Notes: generated from the sequence alone by a model not told the origin. A DNA stretch of 64,000 nt from Oegoconia quadripuncta (GCA_949316235.1 OX438760.1:746501-810500), one strand, 5' to 3'; counted from the stretch's first letter, positions 33,891-46,317 are shown. Translations and numbers: made by a program.

Positions 33891-34910
33891 TTAGTAACGG
33901 GTATGCCTCCCTCGTTTAGCTACGCACTCCTGAAGCCTGGAGTGCATGCTCTCAATCAAATGCCCGACATTTTCCATTGGAATCTCTTCCCAGGCCCTTT
34001 TCACAGCGTTGATGAGTTGCTGTTGGTTTCCTGATTTCCTGATCACCGTCTCTAACTCTTCGTTTCAACTGATCCCACATGTGCTCTATTGGATTTAAGT
34101 CCGGACTGTTCGCCGGCCACGGCAAGACTTGAATTTGAGAGTCTTCCAGTACAAATCGAGTCGCTTGAGCCGTGTGTGCACGAGCATTGTCTTGCATCAA
34201 GATGAATCCAGGACCCGCTCGCTGTGCAAATGGGATCACATGTAGTCTGACAACTTCCTCAATATACCGCTGAACAGTAACAGTACCCTCATTTAAAATA
34301 GCGAGCTCAGTTTTGCCGTGTAAGCTTATCCCGCCCCAAATCATTACATTTGGACCAACAAAACGATCGACTTCATGGATGCAGGCTTCTAAAAATCTCT
34401 CGCCGCGTCTTCTCCATACTCTAATACGCCGATCGTCGTTAAAAAATTTAACTTTGCATTCGTCTGTGAAGAGCACCATGCCCCATTGGTTTATGTCCCA
34501 GTCCAAATGTTGACGGGAAAATCTTAAACGATTTGCACGATGGTTTCTGGTTAATGGAACACGGACAGCTCGCTTTCTTGATGCCTGCTGGTCTTCATGC
34601 AATCGATTACGAATAGTTTGGTCACTGACACGAGTACCCGTTGTCAGCCGTAAACGATTTTGCAGCTTGCGGGCCGTCGTTGTGCGATCTCGGCGCGCAC
34701 TTAATCGAATGTAACGATCCTCTTCAGCTGTTGTAATGCGAACTCTGCCCGAACCAGGTCTTCTTCTAACACTGCCGGTCTCTTGGAAACGATTCCATAG
34801 ATTTTGAATAGCTCTTCGAGAAAATCCCAATTGCAAACCCACAGATCGCTGCGAATGACCTTCTTCAATCATCGTAACGAGTCCATATGACGCCTACGTG
34901 CTTGTGGCAT
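33891..34910 (-). pseudogene. Tc1-type DD34E transposase, two frameshifts
   Basis: The longest frame (34872 down to 33952, 306 codons) holds two helix-turn-helix regions in residues 1-110. The catalytic triad is D in LFTDECKVKF, D in MQDNARAHTA and E in NPIEHMWDQL, with 34 residues between the second D and the E, so DD34E. The protein would cut and paste the element at TA sites. Near 34030 the frame shifts; the true C-terminus continues in another frame to a stop at 33891-33893. At the N-terminus, an upstream ATG at 34910 (MPQARRRHMDS) is one base out of frame with the main ORF. So the gene is a pseudogene, though the triad survives. Clear terminal inverted repeats were not found. Confidence 0.9.
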
Positions 34911-35194
34911 ATTGCAAAAGATGTTTCTGACTCGAGATATCAATGAACTCTGATAATTTCTAATAAACCAAGAAGCTAAGGAAAGCAAAACGTCAAAGAA
35001 AATGGAATCAAAATTTTCAAAAAGGATGTTAAATCAAAATTTAAAATTGTTGAAAGCATTAGGTGAATACTACAATATTAAAAAGTTTAGGTATTAAAGA
35101 GTTTGTATACTCAATGTTATACTACTAAATGTAAATGTAAATTACACCAAAATGAAAAAATACCTCGTGGCCGTACTCGTACTCGTGTTTTGAG

Positions 35195-35275
35195 TAGTAT
35201 ATGAAGAAGACTTGGCTCTATGGGCTTGATCCCTTTGCCTTCCAATAATATTGGAAAAGAAACCAAAAAAAAAAA
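35195..35275 (+). repeat. Short copy of the 32.5-kb retroelement end
   Basis: ggctctatgggcttgatc then ctttgccttcc and an A-run. Confidence 0.5.
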
Positions 35276-36479
35276 TCTCTTTCATCTTGACAATCGTTCA
35301 AGGCGAATCGTTTATATTACGGCATTACACGTTTCGTGTCTTTACGACTTAAAAGTAAGTGTTTTGTTTCAAATATTATTATGGAATTCAAGTTTTGTGG
35401 TTTCTGGCTTCGTAGGAAAAATGTTTTAGTGAAAATATGTAATTTTATGAAAGATTAACTTCGATAACAAATGGGCAAGTAAGGCTCCATCAACCTGTGA
35501 CGAAGACATTTTGCATATGTTACGCGTTTCTCTACTTTCTGTCCCATATAATCATCATTAAACCTTTATTGTCGTAAAGAAAAAAATTATAACATGATTA
35601 TTTTCGGTCGTATTCCGAAATCCATAACCTCAAAATCTTTCGGTGTGGATGTTTTGGCATCAATTCTATTCATTACTGCTGTGTGGCTCTCGTTCTACTC
35701 AATAAAATGCTTGGCTCTCGTACCAACATAGTGCTATTATAATCGGTTTAATGAAAACTTTCATTGGGGCAAACACATGGTAAACTTACTATCAACAAGC
35801 CCTAGGTTAGAATGTACTGGGGAAAAACATAAAAAAATGGATTAGGAGTGACGCAAGATGCAGGTATACCTTACTTCGTACTCACGGTCAGAGTAAGCAG
35901 CTGCAACTTAGTAAATTTACTCGTCACATTACCTACCTATGCTACGAGAGTTTGGTTTTTGTTCGTTATACCTGAATGGAAATTTCTAGAGACGGCACTC
36001 AATTGGCACATTATCAACAGACTTACATACCTTAAGAATATATATACTTTAGAATTTCTTTCTTTTTCTGTCACCAGTGATTACAATAAATAACTCGTTT
36101 TATAATATCCTAACTTAATTAATTGTGTAATAATTTTTCAGTTATACACATTATCCGTCTCCTGTTTAGTGCCACACCTGATCCCAAGAGAACTCCACTC
36201 GTAGGGCTAAACAGAGAGACATTAATACAAACATTCACCTTTACAACGGCACTCACACACAAACACAAATCCTCAGGGGTTCAGTTGTCCAAATTTTTCA
36301 AAATACAGCAAAACGGATCACTCCCTTTCGCCTTGACTATTCAAAATTCAAATTTTATTCTGAATTTTTTTTCAAATTCGGAACTAAGGCAATAAATAAT
36401 TTATATTATTATTATTACCTCTCGGTGCCTATCAAGTGCAGGTCTGTAGATTTGTGTTGGAGTAGAGGTTTAGCCTGTG
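35276..36479. other. Upstream region of RpLP2, no other gene seen
   Basis: AT-rich with short chance ORFs. Any RpLP2 promoter should lie in the last few hundred bases; no TATA box was convincing. Confidence 0.35.
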
Positions 36480-36499
36480 TGATTTTAAGCTGACCTTTT

Positions 36500-36548
36500 A
36501 TTACTTTAACTGTTTAAAATGCCCGAAGATATTGAAAATTTTGTAAAG
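36500..36548 (+). promoter_or_regulatory. RpLP2: Likely 5' UTR exon of RpLP2 with TOP-like start
   Basis: gaccttttattactttaac near 36492 contains a pyrimidine tract like the 5' TOP start of ribosomal protein mRNAs. A strong donor (gtaaag/gtacgag) at 36548/36549 pairs with the acceptor ttttcag-like tgtttcag at 36638. An ATG at about 36520 opens a short frame into the next exon, out of frame with RpLP2. The transcription start is inferred. Confidence 0.5.
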
Positions 36549-36639
36549 GTACGAGTGCTTAGCATGTACGAGTATTATGAAGTGAAATGGACCATTTGAC
36601 TTTATAAAACTGACCCATGTTCCCCAAAAATGTTTCAGA

Positions 36640-36811
36640 ATGCGTTACGTGGCCGCTTACTTACTGGCTGTGTTGGGTGGAAAGGCGTCTCCAGTTGCTG
36701 CGGACCTGGAGAGGATCCTCAGCTCTGTGGGTATCGAGGCCGACTCTGAGAAGCTGAAGAAGGTCATCGCAGATCTCAATGGCAAGAGCGTTGATGAACT
36801 GATCGCTCAGG
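36640..36811 (+). CDS. RpLP2: RpLP2 coding exon 1
   Basis: 57 codons plus one base, from ATG (one base after the acceptor) to cagg/gtgaga. Confidence 0.95.
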
Positions 36812-39800
36812 GTGAGACTTGTTTAATAATTAACTTTGTATGAAGTGACAAATATTAACCGTAATGGACTGTTAGAGAATATGGGTTGTCCTGTTAGTTG
36901 GAATAGAATGATGAAGAACTTTCTTGCTATCAATTTGTTTTAAAAATTAAAAAAAATATCTAGTCCTCTAGTTTCATAATGAAGTAACAATTTATTATTG
37001 GATGTCACTTTAAATATCTGTACATACAACCAATTGGTGTAATGGATAGTGACCTTGTCTGCGAAACTTAAAGTTGTAGGGTCGAATCCCGTAAGGGGTA
37101 AATGTTTGTGTGATGAGTACGAACATTAATTCCCGAGTCATGGATGTTTATATTCGTTTTTTTTTCCATGCACAATTCATACATTACAGTATTATAAAAG
37201 ATGAATTACAATTATAAATAAAAATTGTGGGAGACTGATGCCTAAACTAGGCAGTAGCCTGTATTTCAGGTCATCAGGTCCTCCCCCATTACAACTTTGC
37301 AGTAGTAGGTACCTATCTATAAATGTATGTATATGGTACTCATTGGTAAACGAGAAGACGTCAGTGATATATTTATGTATTAAATGCGCGTGTATATACA
37401 ACATGTATACTGTTAAGTTTGTGAGTGTGTATGGGTTTACTATTGAGTGGGTATGTGCATGTGTGAGTGGGTATAAGAGTGTGTGAGTGGATATGTGCTT
37501 GTGCGGTGGATATGGGCGTGTTTGAGTGGGTGTGAGTATTTATATGTGTACTGGTTTTGTTCGTACTTGGATGCTTTATGTATGTTTATCAAGTATCCAT
37601 AGTATAAACTTTTGCTTAGTTTGAGAGTAGATGATCGGTGACAATGTCCGAAAAATTTATTAATACATATACTAATGAGAAAGCCTGCCTCTCCAATTTT
37701 CACGCCTAAGCTGCTGAATCGAGTATTGAAATTTGGGAGAAGGATATAGTGGCTACTTTTGCACTGACTTCCAAGAAGGAGGAATTTGAGTTTACCATAA
37801 AGTACATGGGTGGAAAGTTGTATAGAAAATATTTTAGTTGCTGTTTGTTCATGAGTCAGCAAGTTAAAACTACAAAATGCTTTGTAGAAAGAAATTCAAA
37901 GTAGCAAAGTAGTATCATTGGATGTTTATAAATATTTCAGACTAGCTTTCTGCCCGTGGCTTCTCCTGTGTGGATCCTTTATTCCTGATTATGTTTAATT
38001 TATTTATCTCATGGGATCTACTTTATCAGGATAAAATGTATATCCTATGTTTTAATCCAGGGTTTCAACAAACAAACAAACATCCACACTTTTGCATTTA
38101 TAATATTAGTTAGATTGATATGGATGGGATCACTGACTAGACTCAATCAGTCGCATCTTTAGTAATCTCTGTTTTACTTTATTAAAGCTTATTACAATGT
38201 AAATGATGAACACCAAACTTAACCATCTTTCGTCTGAACGACCTTGCTGTGATCTTCACAACTGATGTTCCCACAACAAGTCCACCCTCTTCCCTCTGCT
38301 CCCCTGGCAGCACTAATGCCCTACTGTATGTGTCAGGCCGCGAGAAGCTGTCGTCGATGCCATCAGGCGCCGCTGCTCCGGCCGCTGCCGCCGCAGGAGC
38401 CCCGGCTGTTGCTGCTGCTGAAGAGAAGAAAGGTATGAAACTTGCTTTAATTAAATACTAACCATAGCACAGGGCTACCTAGTTTGAGCTTCCTGTCTCC
38501 CACATCATAAATAGGATTATGTTGTAGTTCTATAAATCGTGGAAAATAAATAAAGAGTTAACTAATCTAGCCCTTTTTGTATACACCGTGTAACGGTTAA
38601 GTGTAGTCATATTTTAAGGGCTTGTTCTACCCATCAATACAAACAACTTTTACTATGGGGGCAACTTCGAAATCGCGAAAAAAAAATCAGCTGTTCCATA
38701 GAAAATTTCAATAACCTCCCGATGCAATGTATGAAACAGCTGATTTTTTTTTCGCGATTTCGAAGTTGCCCCCATAGTAAAAGTTGTTCGTATTGATGGG
38801 TAGAACAAGCCCTTAAAATATGACTACACTTAACCGTTACACCCTGTATAATGGAAGGCAAATTGAACTGCAACTATTTTTAATAACAATATACGGCATA
38901 CGAGTAAAACCTTAAACCCCAACTGTTGAGAGTTTGAACATACCGTTGAATCAGAGCAATCTAAATATGATTCGGATATGGTTTGGGTTGGTGTGGGACC
39001 TCAGACTTGCTGGTGTACAACTGCCCACGTTGCGAACTGGTGCCCCTGCAGGTATTTCTCCAGCGGCAAATAAGATGAGCTTGCCCCAGCTGCTGTGAAC
39101 TGACTGGATCTAGAGTTTGGTCTTTAATTTGAGCAGGATGAGTTCTGTTGGCCAATCAATAATAACAGAGGAATGAAAGTTATTTATTTATTTCACTGGC
39201 AAATCTTTGGTATGAGATTGACCAAAATCAAAATCAAAAATATTTTATTCAATGTAGGATACAAAAATATCACTTATTGAAAGTCAACATGTTATTTTTT
39301 TTTTAAAACTACATCGCTTCACAAGGTGTTATGGTTAGGGAGAAGAAGCGACAAGAAACTCCGCAACAACACATCTTTTCAACTACAGGGTGAAATCGAA
39401 GTCATTCGACAAAGGTTGAGCGATGATTCTACCCATCAATATGAACAACTTTTACTATGGGACCAACTTCGAATTCGCGAAAAAAAAATCAGCTGTTCCA
39501 TAGAAAACGTTCATACCTACTCGACAAAAATGTATGGAACAGCTGATTTTTTTTTCGCGAATTCGAAGTTGGTCCCATAGTAAAAGTTGTTCATATTGAT
39601 GGGTAGAATCATCGCTCAACCTTTGTCGAATGACTTCGATTTCACCCTGTAGTTTCCATCTTTACAATAATATTACATTTTATATTACATATTACAAAAC
39701 AATAGCAATTAACATAACGACCAGCTAACACCAGACCTCCTTATCGCCTAAATAATCATCTATCCTGTAATAACCCTTCTTTTATCCCTACTATTCAATT

Positions 39801-42800
39801 ATCTACTATTATGTACTAAACTAACCAAGTCGTTGATTATTTTTAGCATGTTCTGAGTATACGTTTTTAGACATGTTACTGAAAGTAACTTTCGGAGAAA
39901 TGTTGCCATTTGCTTAATTATTCATGCCAAGGAAGTCTTACTTTAACCGACTTCATGTCAGAGTAGTCTATTTTTCTCAGCTGTATTTTTTATGTATGTT
40001 TTATGATGATTGGTAAAGGTACATTATACCTTCACAGTTGGCCCAAGTTCCACGAATAATACCTGGTGGATTAGAATAGAACCACCAATCTGTTCCAGGG
40101 GACTAAATGTTTGTGAGCATAACTTGTTCTGCCCAATGTAGCAGTTTTATTTGCAATAATTTGTTTTATTGTATTTGTTTTATTTTGCAAAAGAGAGCAA
40201 TACGAGCAATTTATAATCTGCGTCGACATGACTCTGGGACAGGTTTAAAGAAATTAATATTTTAACTGTTCATTTACGAAATTATGTACGTTCGAAAAAA
40301 TATTTCTACGTTCCCGAAAAATAGTGACAAGCATAATTTAAATTTGAGATATAAGAACAAATTGGCTGCCCCTATGTTCAGACTAAGCAAAGTTAATACA
40401 TCATTTATGGGTATACGCTTTTATAACCTTATACCTGAGAATATCATTAATCTAACTGAGAAAAAATTTAAAGATTATGTCAAAATAACATTAGCAAAAA
40501 AGGGTTATTATAAAATTAGTGACTACCTGAATGACAAACACGCTTGGTGTACTTCGACCAGCTCCCCAAAATTATAAAATTGTATTAGTTATATACATAC
40601 TTTATTTAAAAAAAAAAAGAAAAAAAAAAGAACAACAATGATCCTGTGGGTTTCTTGCGCCGCTTCTTTTCCCACAGATGAATTCCCTTTCCGAAGCGGT
40701 AGTAGCTTGGACATACCGACTGACAGATAAATGCAATTAACTTTTTTATTTCCAGTAGATTTAAATTGACATTCAACAAATGATATCATGTATCTTACGT
40801 TGAAATAAATACTTGAAGTTTGTAGCGATTAGGGCAGATCCTCCCATTGAAAGCGATGCAAATCGGCGATGATGTTATGTCCAACTGTAGACTTTTATAG
40901 ACTTGATTCTATTCTTATGTTTGCTATAGGGTTGCGCATATGCCCAAAGGCACCCCGGCCCAATCGCTTTCCCCTACTGACTTCATAAGTGGAAAGAGCA
41001 TTAGACTGTGTAGATGGTGCTCACATAAATTATAGGGACATACATTATTTATGTTATGTACAGGGACTTAAAAAAGAACAGAATGACTTTAAATTTATAA
41101 AACAAGTAAAATCCTTTTTAATAGAAAAATCCTATTATAATTTAAATGAGTTTCTAAATGATAAAAATTTATAGCTTGACATATTTTCATATTACAAAAA
41201 AATGCCTACGCATTATATACAATATACGACAGAGAAATAGCTGCAGACCATTGCGGTGTTGGGTGTGCGGCGAGAGAAATGAAACTGTCTCTTCGGTTGC
41301 AACTCGTATAATGTTCCCCAATAAATCATAATAAAAGCTTATATACTAGTTCATACAAATGTGGTGGCCAGGTGTGTACGTATCACACTACACCTCCTCC
41401 GTTAAATAAAAAAAAAATAACTAAAATATTATTTTTTTTTTGCTCAGATTAACCATAAAATCATAAAATTTTGAGTCTAATATAGTATAATTATAAAATG
41501 TATTTCCAAACATTGTTATTATTTATTTTCATTTTGCAATAGCCATAAAAATAAATTTTGAAGTACTACATACAAATTTAAACTTTACCCTTCAAACGAT
41601 AGTTAGAAAAAAAAATCAATCTAATATAATAATACATGTAAACTTAAATTTTCAAAAGTTATTTACTTATATTCAATCACACAATACTACTAAAACCTAC
41701 AAAAATTTGTTTTTTTTTTTATAGATCATGTCATTACATACATTTACAATTATATTTAGTATTATTTGTTTTTTTTTTTTTTATAAAACCTTCGTTCCTA
41801 ACACAATATCCAGCATGTTTGTAAAATACAATTTAATGTCACAGAAAAGCAACTGTACTGATTATATATAAAAAAAAATCGTAACAATAAGTGATTCATA
41901 CATTTTGCATGACTGAACAATCAATAATAGCTTCACCAAAAATGTAAAACAATCAACATAAATGAATGCGACTTATATAAATGTAATAAACTTCTAAACT
42001 TTCATTAATACATTTTGTTACTAGCATTTCAGTAACGAGAAATAGTAAGATTGAACTTTAGGTATAGAATTAGTATAGTACTAACGTACTTTAGGGTTCA
42101 GTTTGTGTTGTATAGTCAAATCAACTATAAAAATCGACATTATTTTGACATAATCAACAAATATTGAAAGGAGTTTAAGAAATGTAAATTGTGAAGCCAA
42201 TCTATATAATCGAAATGTGTTAAAAAAATATATCTATGTAATTAAAACATTATTAATCTATAATTATAGTTTGAAATAAAACTTAGTTTATATGCCATGT
42301 TGACAATTAACCATAATACAAGTTATTAAAATCTTCTTTTCCACCGATTGTAAATTCTCTATTTTAACTTAGATAGTAAAAGAGTATAAATTTATCAAAC
42401 TAAACGGTTTTTTTATATGTATAGGTATAATGTATAAATGGCAATGATATCAGTAATTACTTATATAATATAATTGATTTATATTTTATACCATATGAAG
42501 TTGTATTTTGGGTACAATAAAAATATATTTATATAAATTGAGTAGGTATACACTACTATAATTGTAAAAAATATTCTTTAGTCTTTATAATTTTTTTTTT
42601 CTCATCTTCCTAAATTCTGTAATAACCATCTCATTTTTCGGTTACATAAATTGTATTTTTTGATCTGCCTTCTCATTGATAATAATATTTCTCACCATAC
42701 CTACCAGTAAATAGTTTCTAACACACTAAAACGCTTCACATTAAATATCTGCTTCTCATATTATCTAGTATCGGTACGCTACTGATACCACAATGGTATT

Positions 42801-45800
42801 TCTTTTTTTTTAACTGGGCCGGCCGGTCCCATTACTTTTTTTTTTATATATATAGGTACTTTCCATTTCATTTTGAGTCGACTCCAATTTGTATATAAAT
42901 CCACATAATAATAATAATGCATAAGCATCTTTGTGCTTAGCATGGATGGTGCGCACACATCCTATAATCGGGGCCATGGTTTCAGCCATTCTTACTCAAG
43001 ACTCCAACAGATCTCACAGAGAAAACTCGTTTGCACCATGATCGAAGCTGAAGGATTGGACCCTCCAAGTACCTTTAATTGATGTAGGTACCGAATACTT
43101 GCGCTCACGCCTCATATTTCATTCTTCATTCCGAAACACATCTTTATTAACACTCTACCAAAATGAATCGTATGGTCTCCAAGAATGTTGCATCACATCT
43201 GGGTGATCAATCCAGTGTATGGGCAACAAACTTTTGTTACCAAATTATTCGCTACAACATTCAACTAACCTTATACACAATTCCTATCCGAACAAGTATC
43301 ATTCATCCCATTTCCATCCAACAAATTAAGTCGTTAAATCAAACTTTACAAAACCTTCCTATCTATATTAGAGAAATGTACCTAATTACACACATAAGGA
43401 ATAAAAGATTTTTAATACATTTCCCGTGTCTAATCATAACCTACTTTTGTTACGTTGTATTTACCTGTTATCCATTCCTAAAATAAATGTATCTCGGTTA
43501 CTTCGCTATCGATTATATTCAAAGACATGCAATTACTTTGTTTTATATTCAACCTATAAAATAACATACTTTCTGATAAGGTATTGATGCACTCAGCTAC
43601 CTATGTGCATGACACAATACACCTAACAACAGTCGCTAGTATCAAATTTCTGCGGACTGTCTTCCTCGAATCGGATGATTCGATGACCTTATGGATCATG
43701 TTTACAGTCATGTGTTATTATTTTATAAATTATGAAAGTAAACCATTTGCAACTAATTTGCGAAAAACTTTTAATATCACTTTTGTAATAAACAAAGGAT
43801 AATGTAAATTCGTGCTGTAATAATATGTTCTGGTAATATTTAATAAAATAATTGTATAAGGTGTCTATATGAGATATAAATAGTAGATGTAGTTAGATTC
43901 CTGTAAAGTGTGTATAAAATATTAATATATTCCTGTCTACTCAAACCAGAGGAACTTCGTAATATGCATTATTTTATTCTTTACGATTTACAAAATTAGA
44001 AAAATATATGTACCTAATAAAATTTAAATAGTGCATTTGTAATCAATAACATTTTTACAACCAATGCAGGATACAATTTAAATTAGTATCCCTACATCTA
44101 TCTATCTATATCCAACTATAGATATGGTATTATTATGATAATGTTGAAAATAGTTCAGTTAATCGAAAATATACACGTCATGATAGACTTTGCTCCGGTT
44201 GCATTGTCTGATTTCCGGCAAGGCAACGCGCAATAATGAAATTAAAATTTTATTAAAATATATCTATCATAATAAGAATATATATAGATAATAATTCTGG
44301 ATTAAAAATTAGCTTGTGTTCTTTACGAAATATGGCAAAAAAAATATAATATATTTGGTTATAGAAAAAAAATTTAAAGAAAAGTAAAATATTTTGTAAA
44401 TTGTAATAAAATCTATTTGCTGTAAGTAAATATAACTTGTATTGTCAACATGCGTAGGCCAAAATTACGTATAAAAATATTTGGATCTTTTCCAAATACA
44501 ACATACTTAATAGTAATCAATATCTATTAACCTATAAAATAGTAATCAAATTAAAATAAAAGTTGATGCACCCATCTTATTTTGTATTGTCCGCGCGGCA
44601 AAAAAAATATAGGTAATTCACTTACGTCATTTTCACTATTCACTTAACTGCACTTTAAGGCCTGAGACCTGGGCCCACAGGCTGGGGCACAGCTACATCT
44701 CACGGCTTCTCCATATTTGACGCCATCATCATCTCCCAGCAGCTAAGATTTTCTCAATCACCATATCGGCCATCTCCGTATTTCATTAAATAACTCCATT
44801 TTTTACTCCGCGTAAAAATTTGCCAGACACGTCCTTCAAATCATGTCCATATTAAAATCATATTGATTTTCGCGCATACGCAAAAATATTTTTTTTTTCC
44901 TTCATTTAAATATTCCCTTCGTGCGGCTCAGCACTGCCCAAAGGCAGCACTGGCAGGGTCGCCATGCGGTGTTGGGTGTGCGGCGAGAGAAATGAAACTG
45001 TCTCTTCGGTTGCAACTCGTATAATGTTCCCCAATAAATCATAATAAAAGCTTATATACTAGTTCATACAAATGTGGTGGCCAGGTGTGTACGTATCACA
45101 CTACACCATACTTCATAAAAGAGAAAATACTAACTCTTCCGTCCATCTACATATTGGAAACCGCCATGTTTGTAAGGAAGCATAATAGAATTATTTGAGT
45201 CTAATAAAAATGACCGTCATCATACAAAACTAGTTCATCCAATACCCAGATTAGAAATATTTAGAAACAGTCCTCACTACCAAACTACCAATCCGTCCTC
45301 ATATATAATAAAATACCTGACATATTAAAAAAAGAGCGAAAAGATAAAATATTCTGCAATAAATTTAAATCTATATTAATTGAAAAATGTTACTATACAA
45401 TTCATGAATACATGGTGATAAATTAAAAATTGATAAGTATTAAACAGAAAAGCCCTCCTCAAAATATTTATAATTACATAGGTATATCCATATTAATTAA
45501 ACTATCTATATTAACAATCAACAATAAATAGATAAACATAGTAATGTGTTGTGATAATTAGAATAGTAAATACAATTAATTATTTTAGATTAAGTTTGGA
45601 ATCTGCCGTGCCCTTACAGGGTTTCATGTATGGACTATTGTTTTTTATAAGATCTAATGTACACATGAAAGCATGAATAAATGAATATGAATGTTTCGTA
45701 TAATTTAATTCATATGACAAAAATCGTATAATTGAATCTATTCTAATAATCTCATATATAATGATGATAAAAATAGATAAATATCTATTTAATTTAATAA

Positions 45801-46208
45801 ATATTGAATTGATAAGAATAGAATACATTTATTAGTCAACCGTGACACAATAATAATTAGCATCCAACAATGAAGCCTCGGTCTCTCTCTATTGCTACAC
45901 TAAGGGGTACACATGTGATACTAATATTACGTAAACCTAAGACCTTAAAAACCCATGTGAAAGCACTAAATTGATTGATTATTAATGTTTTATTATGTAA
46001 ATGATGATTCAAACTTATACCATCTTTCGGCTGAATGGCAGTGCTGTTTACTTTTGTCTGATTAAAAAATAGTTTGAAACAGAGTAAACGAATAGTTCGT
46101 GCCCTCGCTCATTGTCATCTTATTTTTGTCATTGCAGAAGAAAAGGAAACTAAGAAGGAGGAGTCCGAGTCTGACGACGAAGATATGGGCTTCGGTCTGT
46201 TTGACTAA
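36640..46208 (+). CDS. RpLP2: 60S acidic ribosomal protein P2, three coding exons
   Basis: Join 36640-36811, 38337-38432 and 46138-46208 (stop TAA 46206-46208) to give 112 residues, the usual P2 length. The N-terminus [14 protein letters not shown] and the [15 protein letters not shown] helix form the dimerisation domain that binds P0 on the ribosomal stalk. An Ala-rich hinge follows in exon 2, then an acidic Lys/Glu stretch and the invariant [15 protein letters not shown] tail that recruits elongation factors. Junctions are clean: cagg/gtgaga to tgtcag/gccgcg (codon GGC) and aaag/gtatga to ttgcag/aagaa (codon GAA). The protein acts in cytoplasmic ribosomes. The introns (1525 and 7705 bp) are filled with transposons but splice sites and frame are intact, so the gene should be functional. 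P1 is excluded by the [10 protein letters not shown] start. Confidence 0.96.
37018..37680 (+). mobile_element. SINE family 2 in RpLP2 intron 1, split by an insertion
   Basis: The head and B-box region (attggtgtaatggatag, agggtcgaatcccgtaag) lie at 37018-37150. The 3' part (atgtttatcaagtatcc, gatgatcggtgac) lies at 37560-37680. Between them is a poly(T)-starting segment with a GT-rich irregular repeat (gtgggtatgtgc, gtgagtgggta), probably a minus-strand LINE 3' end. Confidence 0.65.
37942..38116 (-). mobile_element. Helitron-like element in RpLP2 intron 1
   Basis: Starts actagctttctgcccgtgg and ends gcatttataatattagttag, inverse of the 10534 copy. It ends about 220 bp before exon 2. Confidence 0.7.
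38337..38432 (+). CDS. RpLP2: RpLP2 coding exon 2 (Ala-rich hinge)
   Basis: 96 bases; [10 protein letters not shown] followed by an Ala-rich run and EEKK; acceptor tgtcag, donor gtatga. Confidence 0.95.
38582..38848. mobile_element. MITE b, copy 2, in RpLP2 intron 2
   Basis: 267 bp, inverse orientation of the copy at 14846, starting tacaccgtgtaacgg and ending ccgttacaccctgta; TA at 38580-38581 and 38849-38850. Confidence 0.9.
39230..39700 (-). repeat. LINE 3' region hosting MITE d
   Basis: aaatcaaaatcaaaaatat and aaaactacatcgcttcac match LINE ends elsewhere (20215, 62715). MITE d sits inside. Confidence 0.4.
39386..39649. mobile_element. MITE d: shares the core of MITE b but has different outer arms
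   Basis: Outer arms cagggtgaaatcgaagtc / gacttcgatttcaccctg are unlike MITE b. The inner arms (acccatcaatatgaacaac, tttactatggg, accaacttcgaattcgcg) are near-copies of the MITE b core. TA flanks both ends (39384-39385, 39650-39651). Confidence 0.85.
40183..40577 (+). pseudogene. LINE C-terminal fragment in RpLP2 intron 2
   Basis: [17 protein letters not shown], then after a stop [15 protein letters not shown]..., FYNLIPENI and [14 protein letters not shown]. This is the normal order at the end of a Jockey/CR1-like LINE Pol. Poly(A)-like A-runs follow at 40607. Confidence 0.75.
40989..41174 (+). pseudogene. Second LINE C-terminal fragment
   Basis: Ends [17 protein letters not shown], same signature as 40183 and 55389; only about 30 codons align. 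Confidence 0.6.
41252..41394 (+). repeat. 143-bp direct repeat, left copy (possible LTR)
   Basis: Identical by eye to 44965-45107. From 41257 it has TG...CA ends (tgttgggtgtgcgg to cacactaca) and an AATAAA in the middle, like a short LTR. No target duplication fits. Confidence 0.75.
41395..44964. other. Very AT-rich 3.57 kb between identical direct repeats, no gene seen
   Basis: The longest ORF is about 107 codons with no domain. None of the SINE, MITE or Helitron families common elsewhere in the window were recognised here. It could be the interior of a non-coding LTR element or ordinary intron sequence. Confidence 0.5.
44965..45107 (+). repeat. 143-bp direct repeat, right copy (possible LTR)
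   Basis: Same sequence and orientation as 41252-41394. Confidence 0.75.
45190..45430 (+). pseudogene. LINE C-terminal fragment
   Basis: Reads [15 protein letters not shown] and then [17 protein letters not shown] before a stop; degraded upstream. Confidence 0.6.
45440..46137. other. End of RpLP2 intron 2, unassigned
   Basis: AT-rich, no recognised element; ends in the acceptor before exon 3. Confidence 0.4.
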
Positions 46209-46221
46209 ATCCATTTTTAAG
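46138..46221 (+). CDS. RpLP2: RpLP2 coding exon 3 and first bases of the 3' UTR
   Basis: Coding to 46208: [16 protein letters not shown] then MGFGLFD and TAA. Thirteen untranslated bases precede a donor (tttttaag/gtgagc). Confidence 0.95.
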
Positions 46222-46317
46222 GTGAGCATGTGTTTCCAGATTCTATCATGTACTTTAGTTTTTGAGTGGTGAACATGAACCGACAAGCGCGGCTTAGGAC
46301 GTCCACTCACCAGGTAG

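Noticed and set aside
37440..37862. 140-codon minus ORF in RpLP2 intron 1
   Set aside because: It runs over a GT-rich irregular repeat and SINE sequence; low-complexity His/Thr-rich product typical of a chance frame.
43163..43486. 107-codon ORF in the AT-rich interval
   Set aside because: No domain or family pattern; composition fits chance.
41252..45107. Definite LTR retrotransposon
   Set aside because: No target duplication, primer site, polypurine tract or ORF; kept only as a possibility in the findings.
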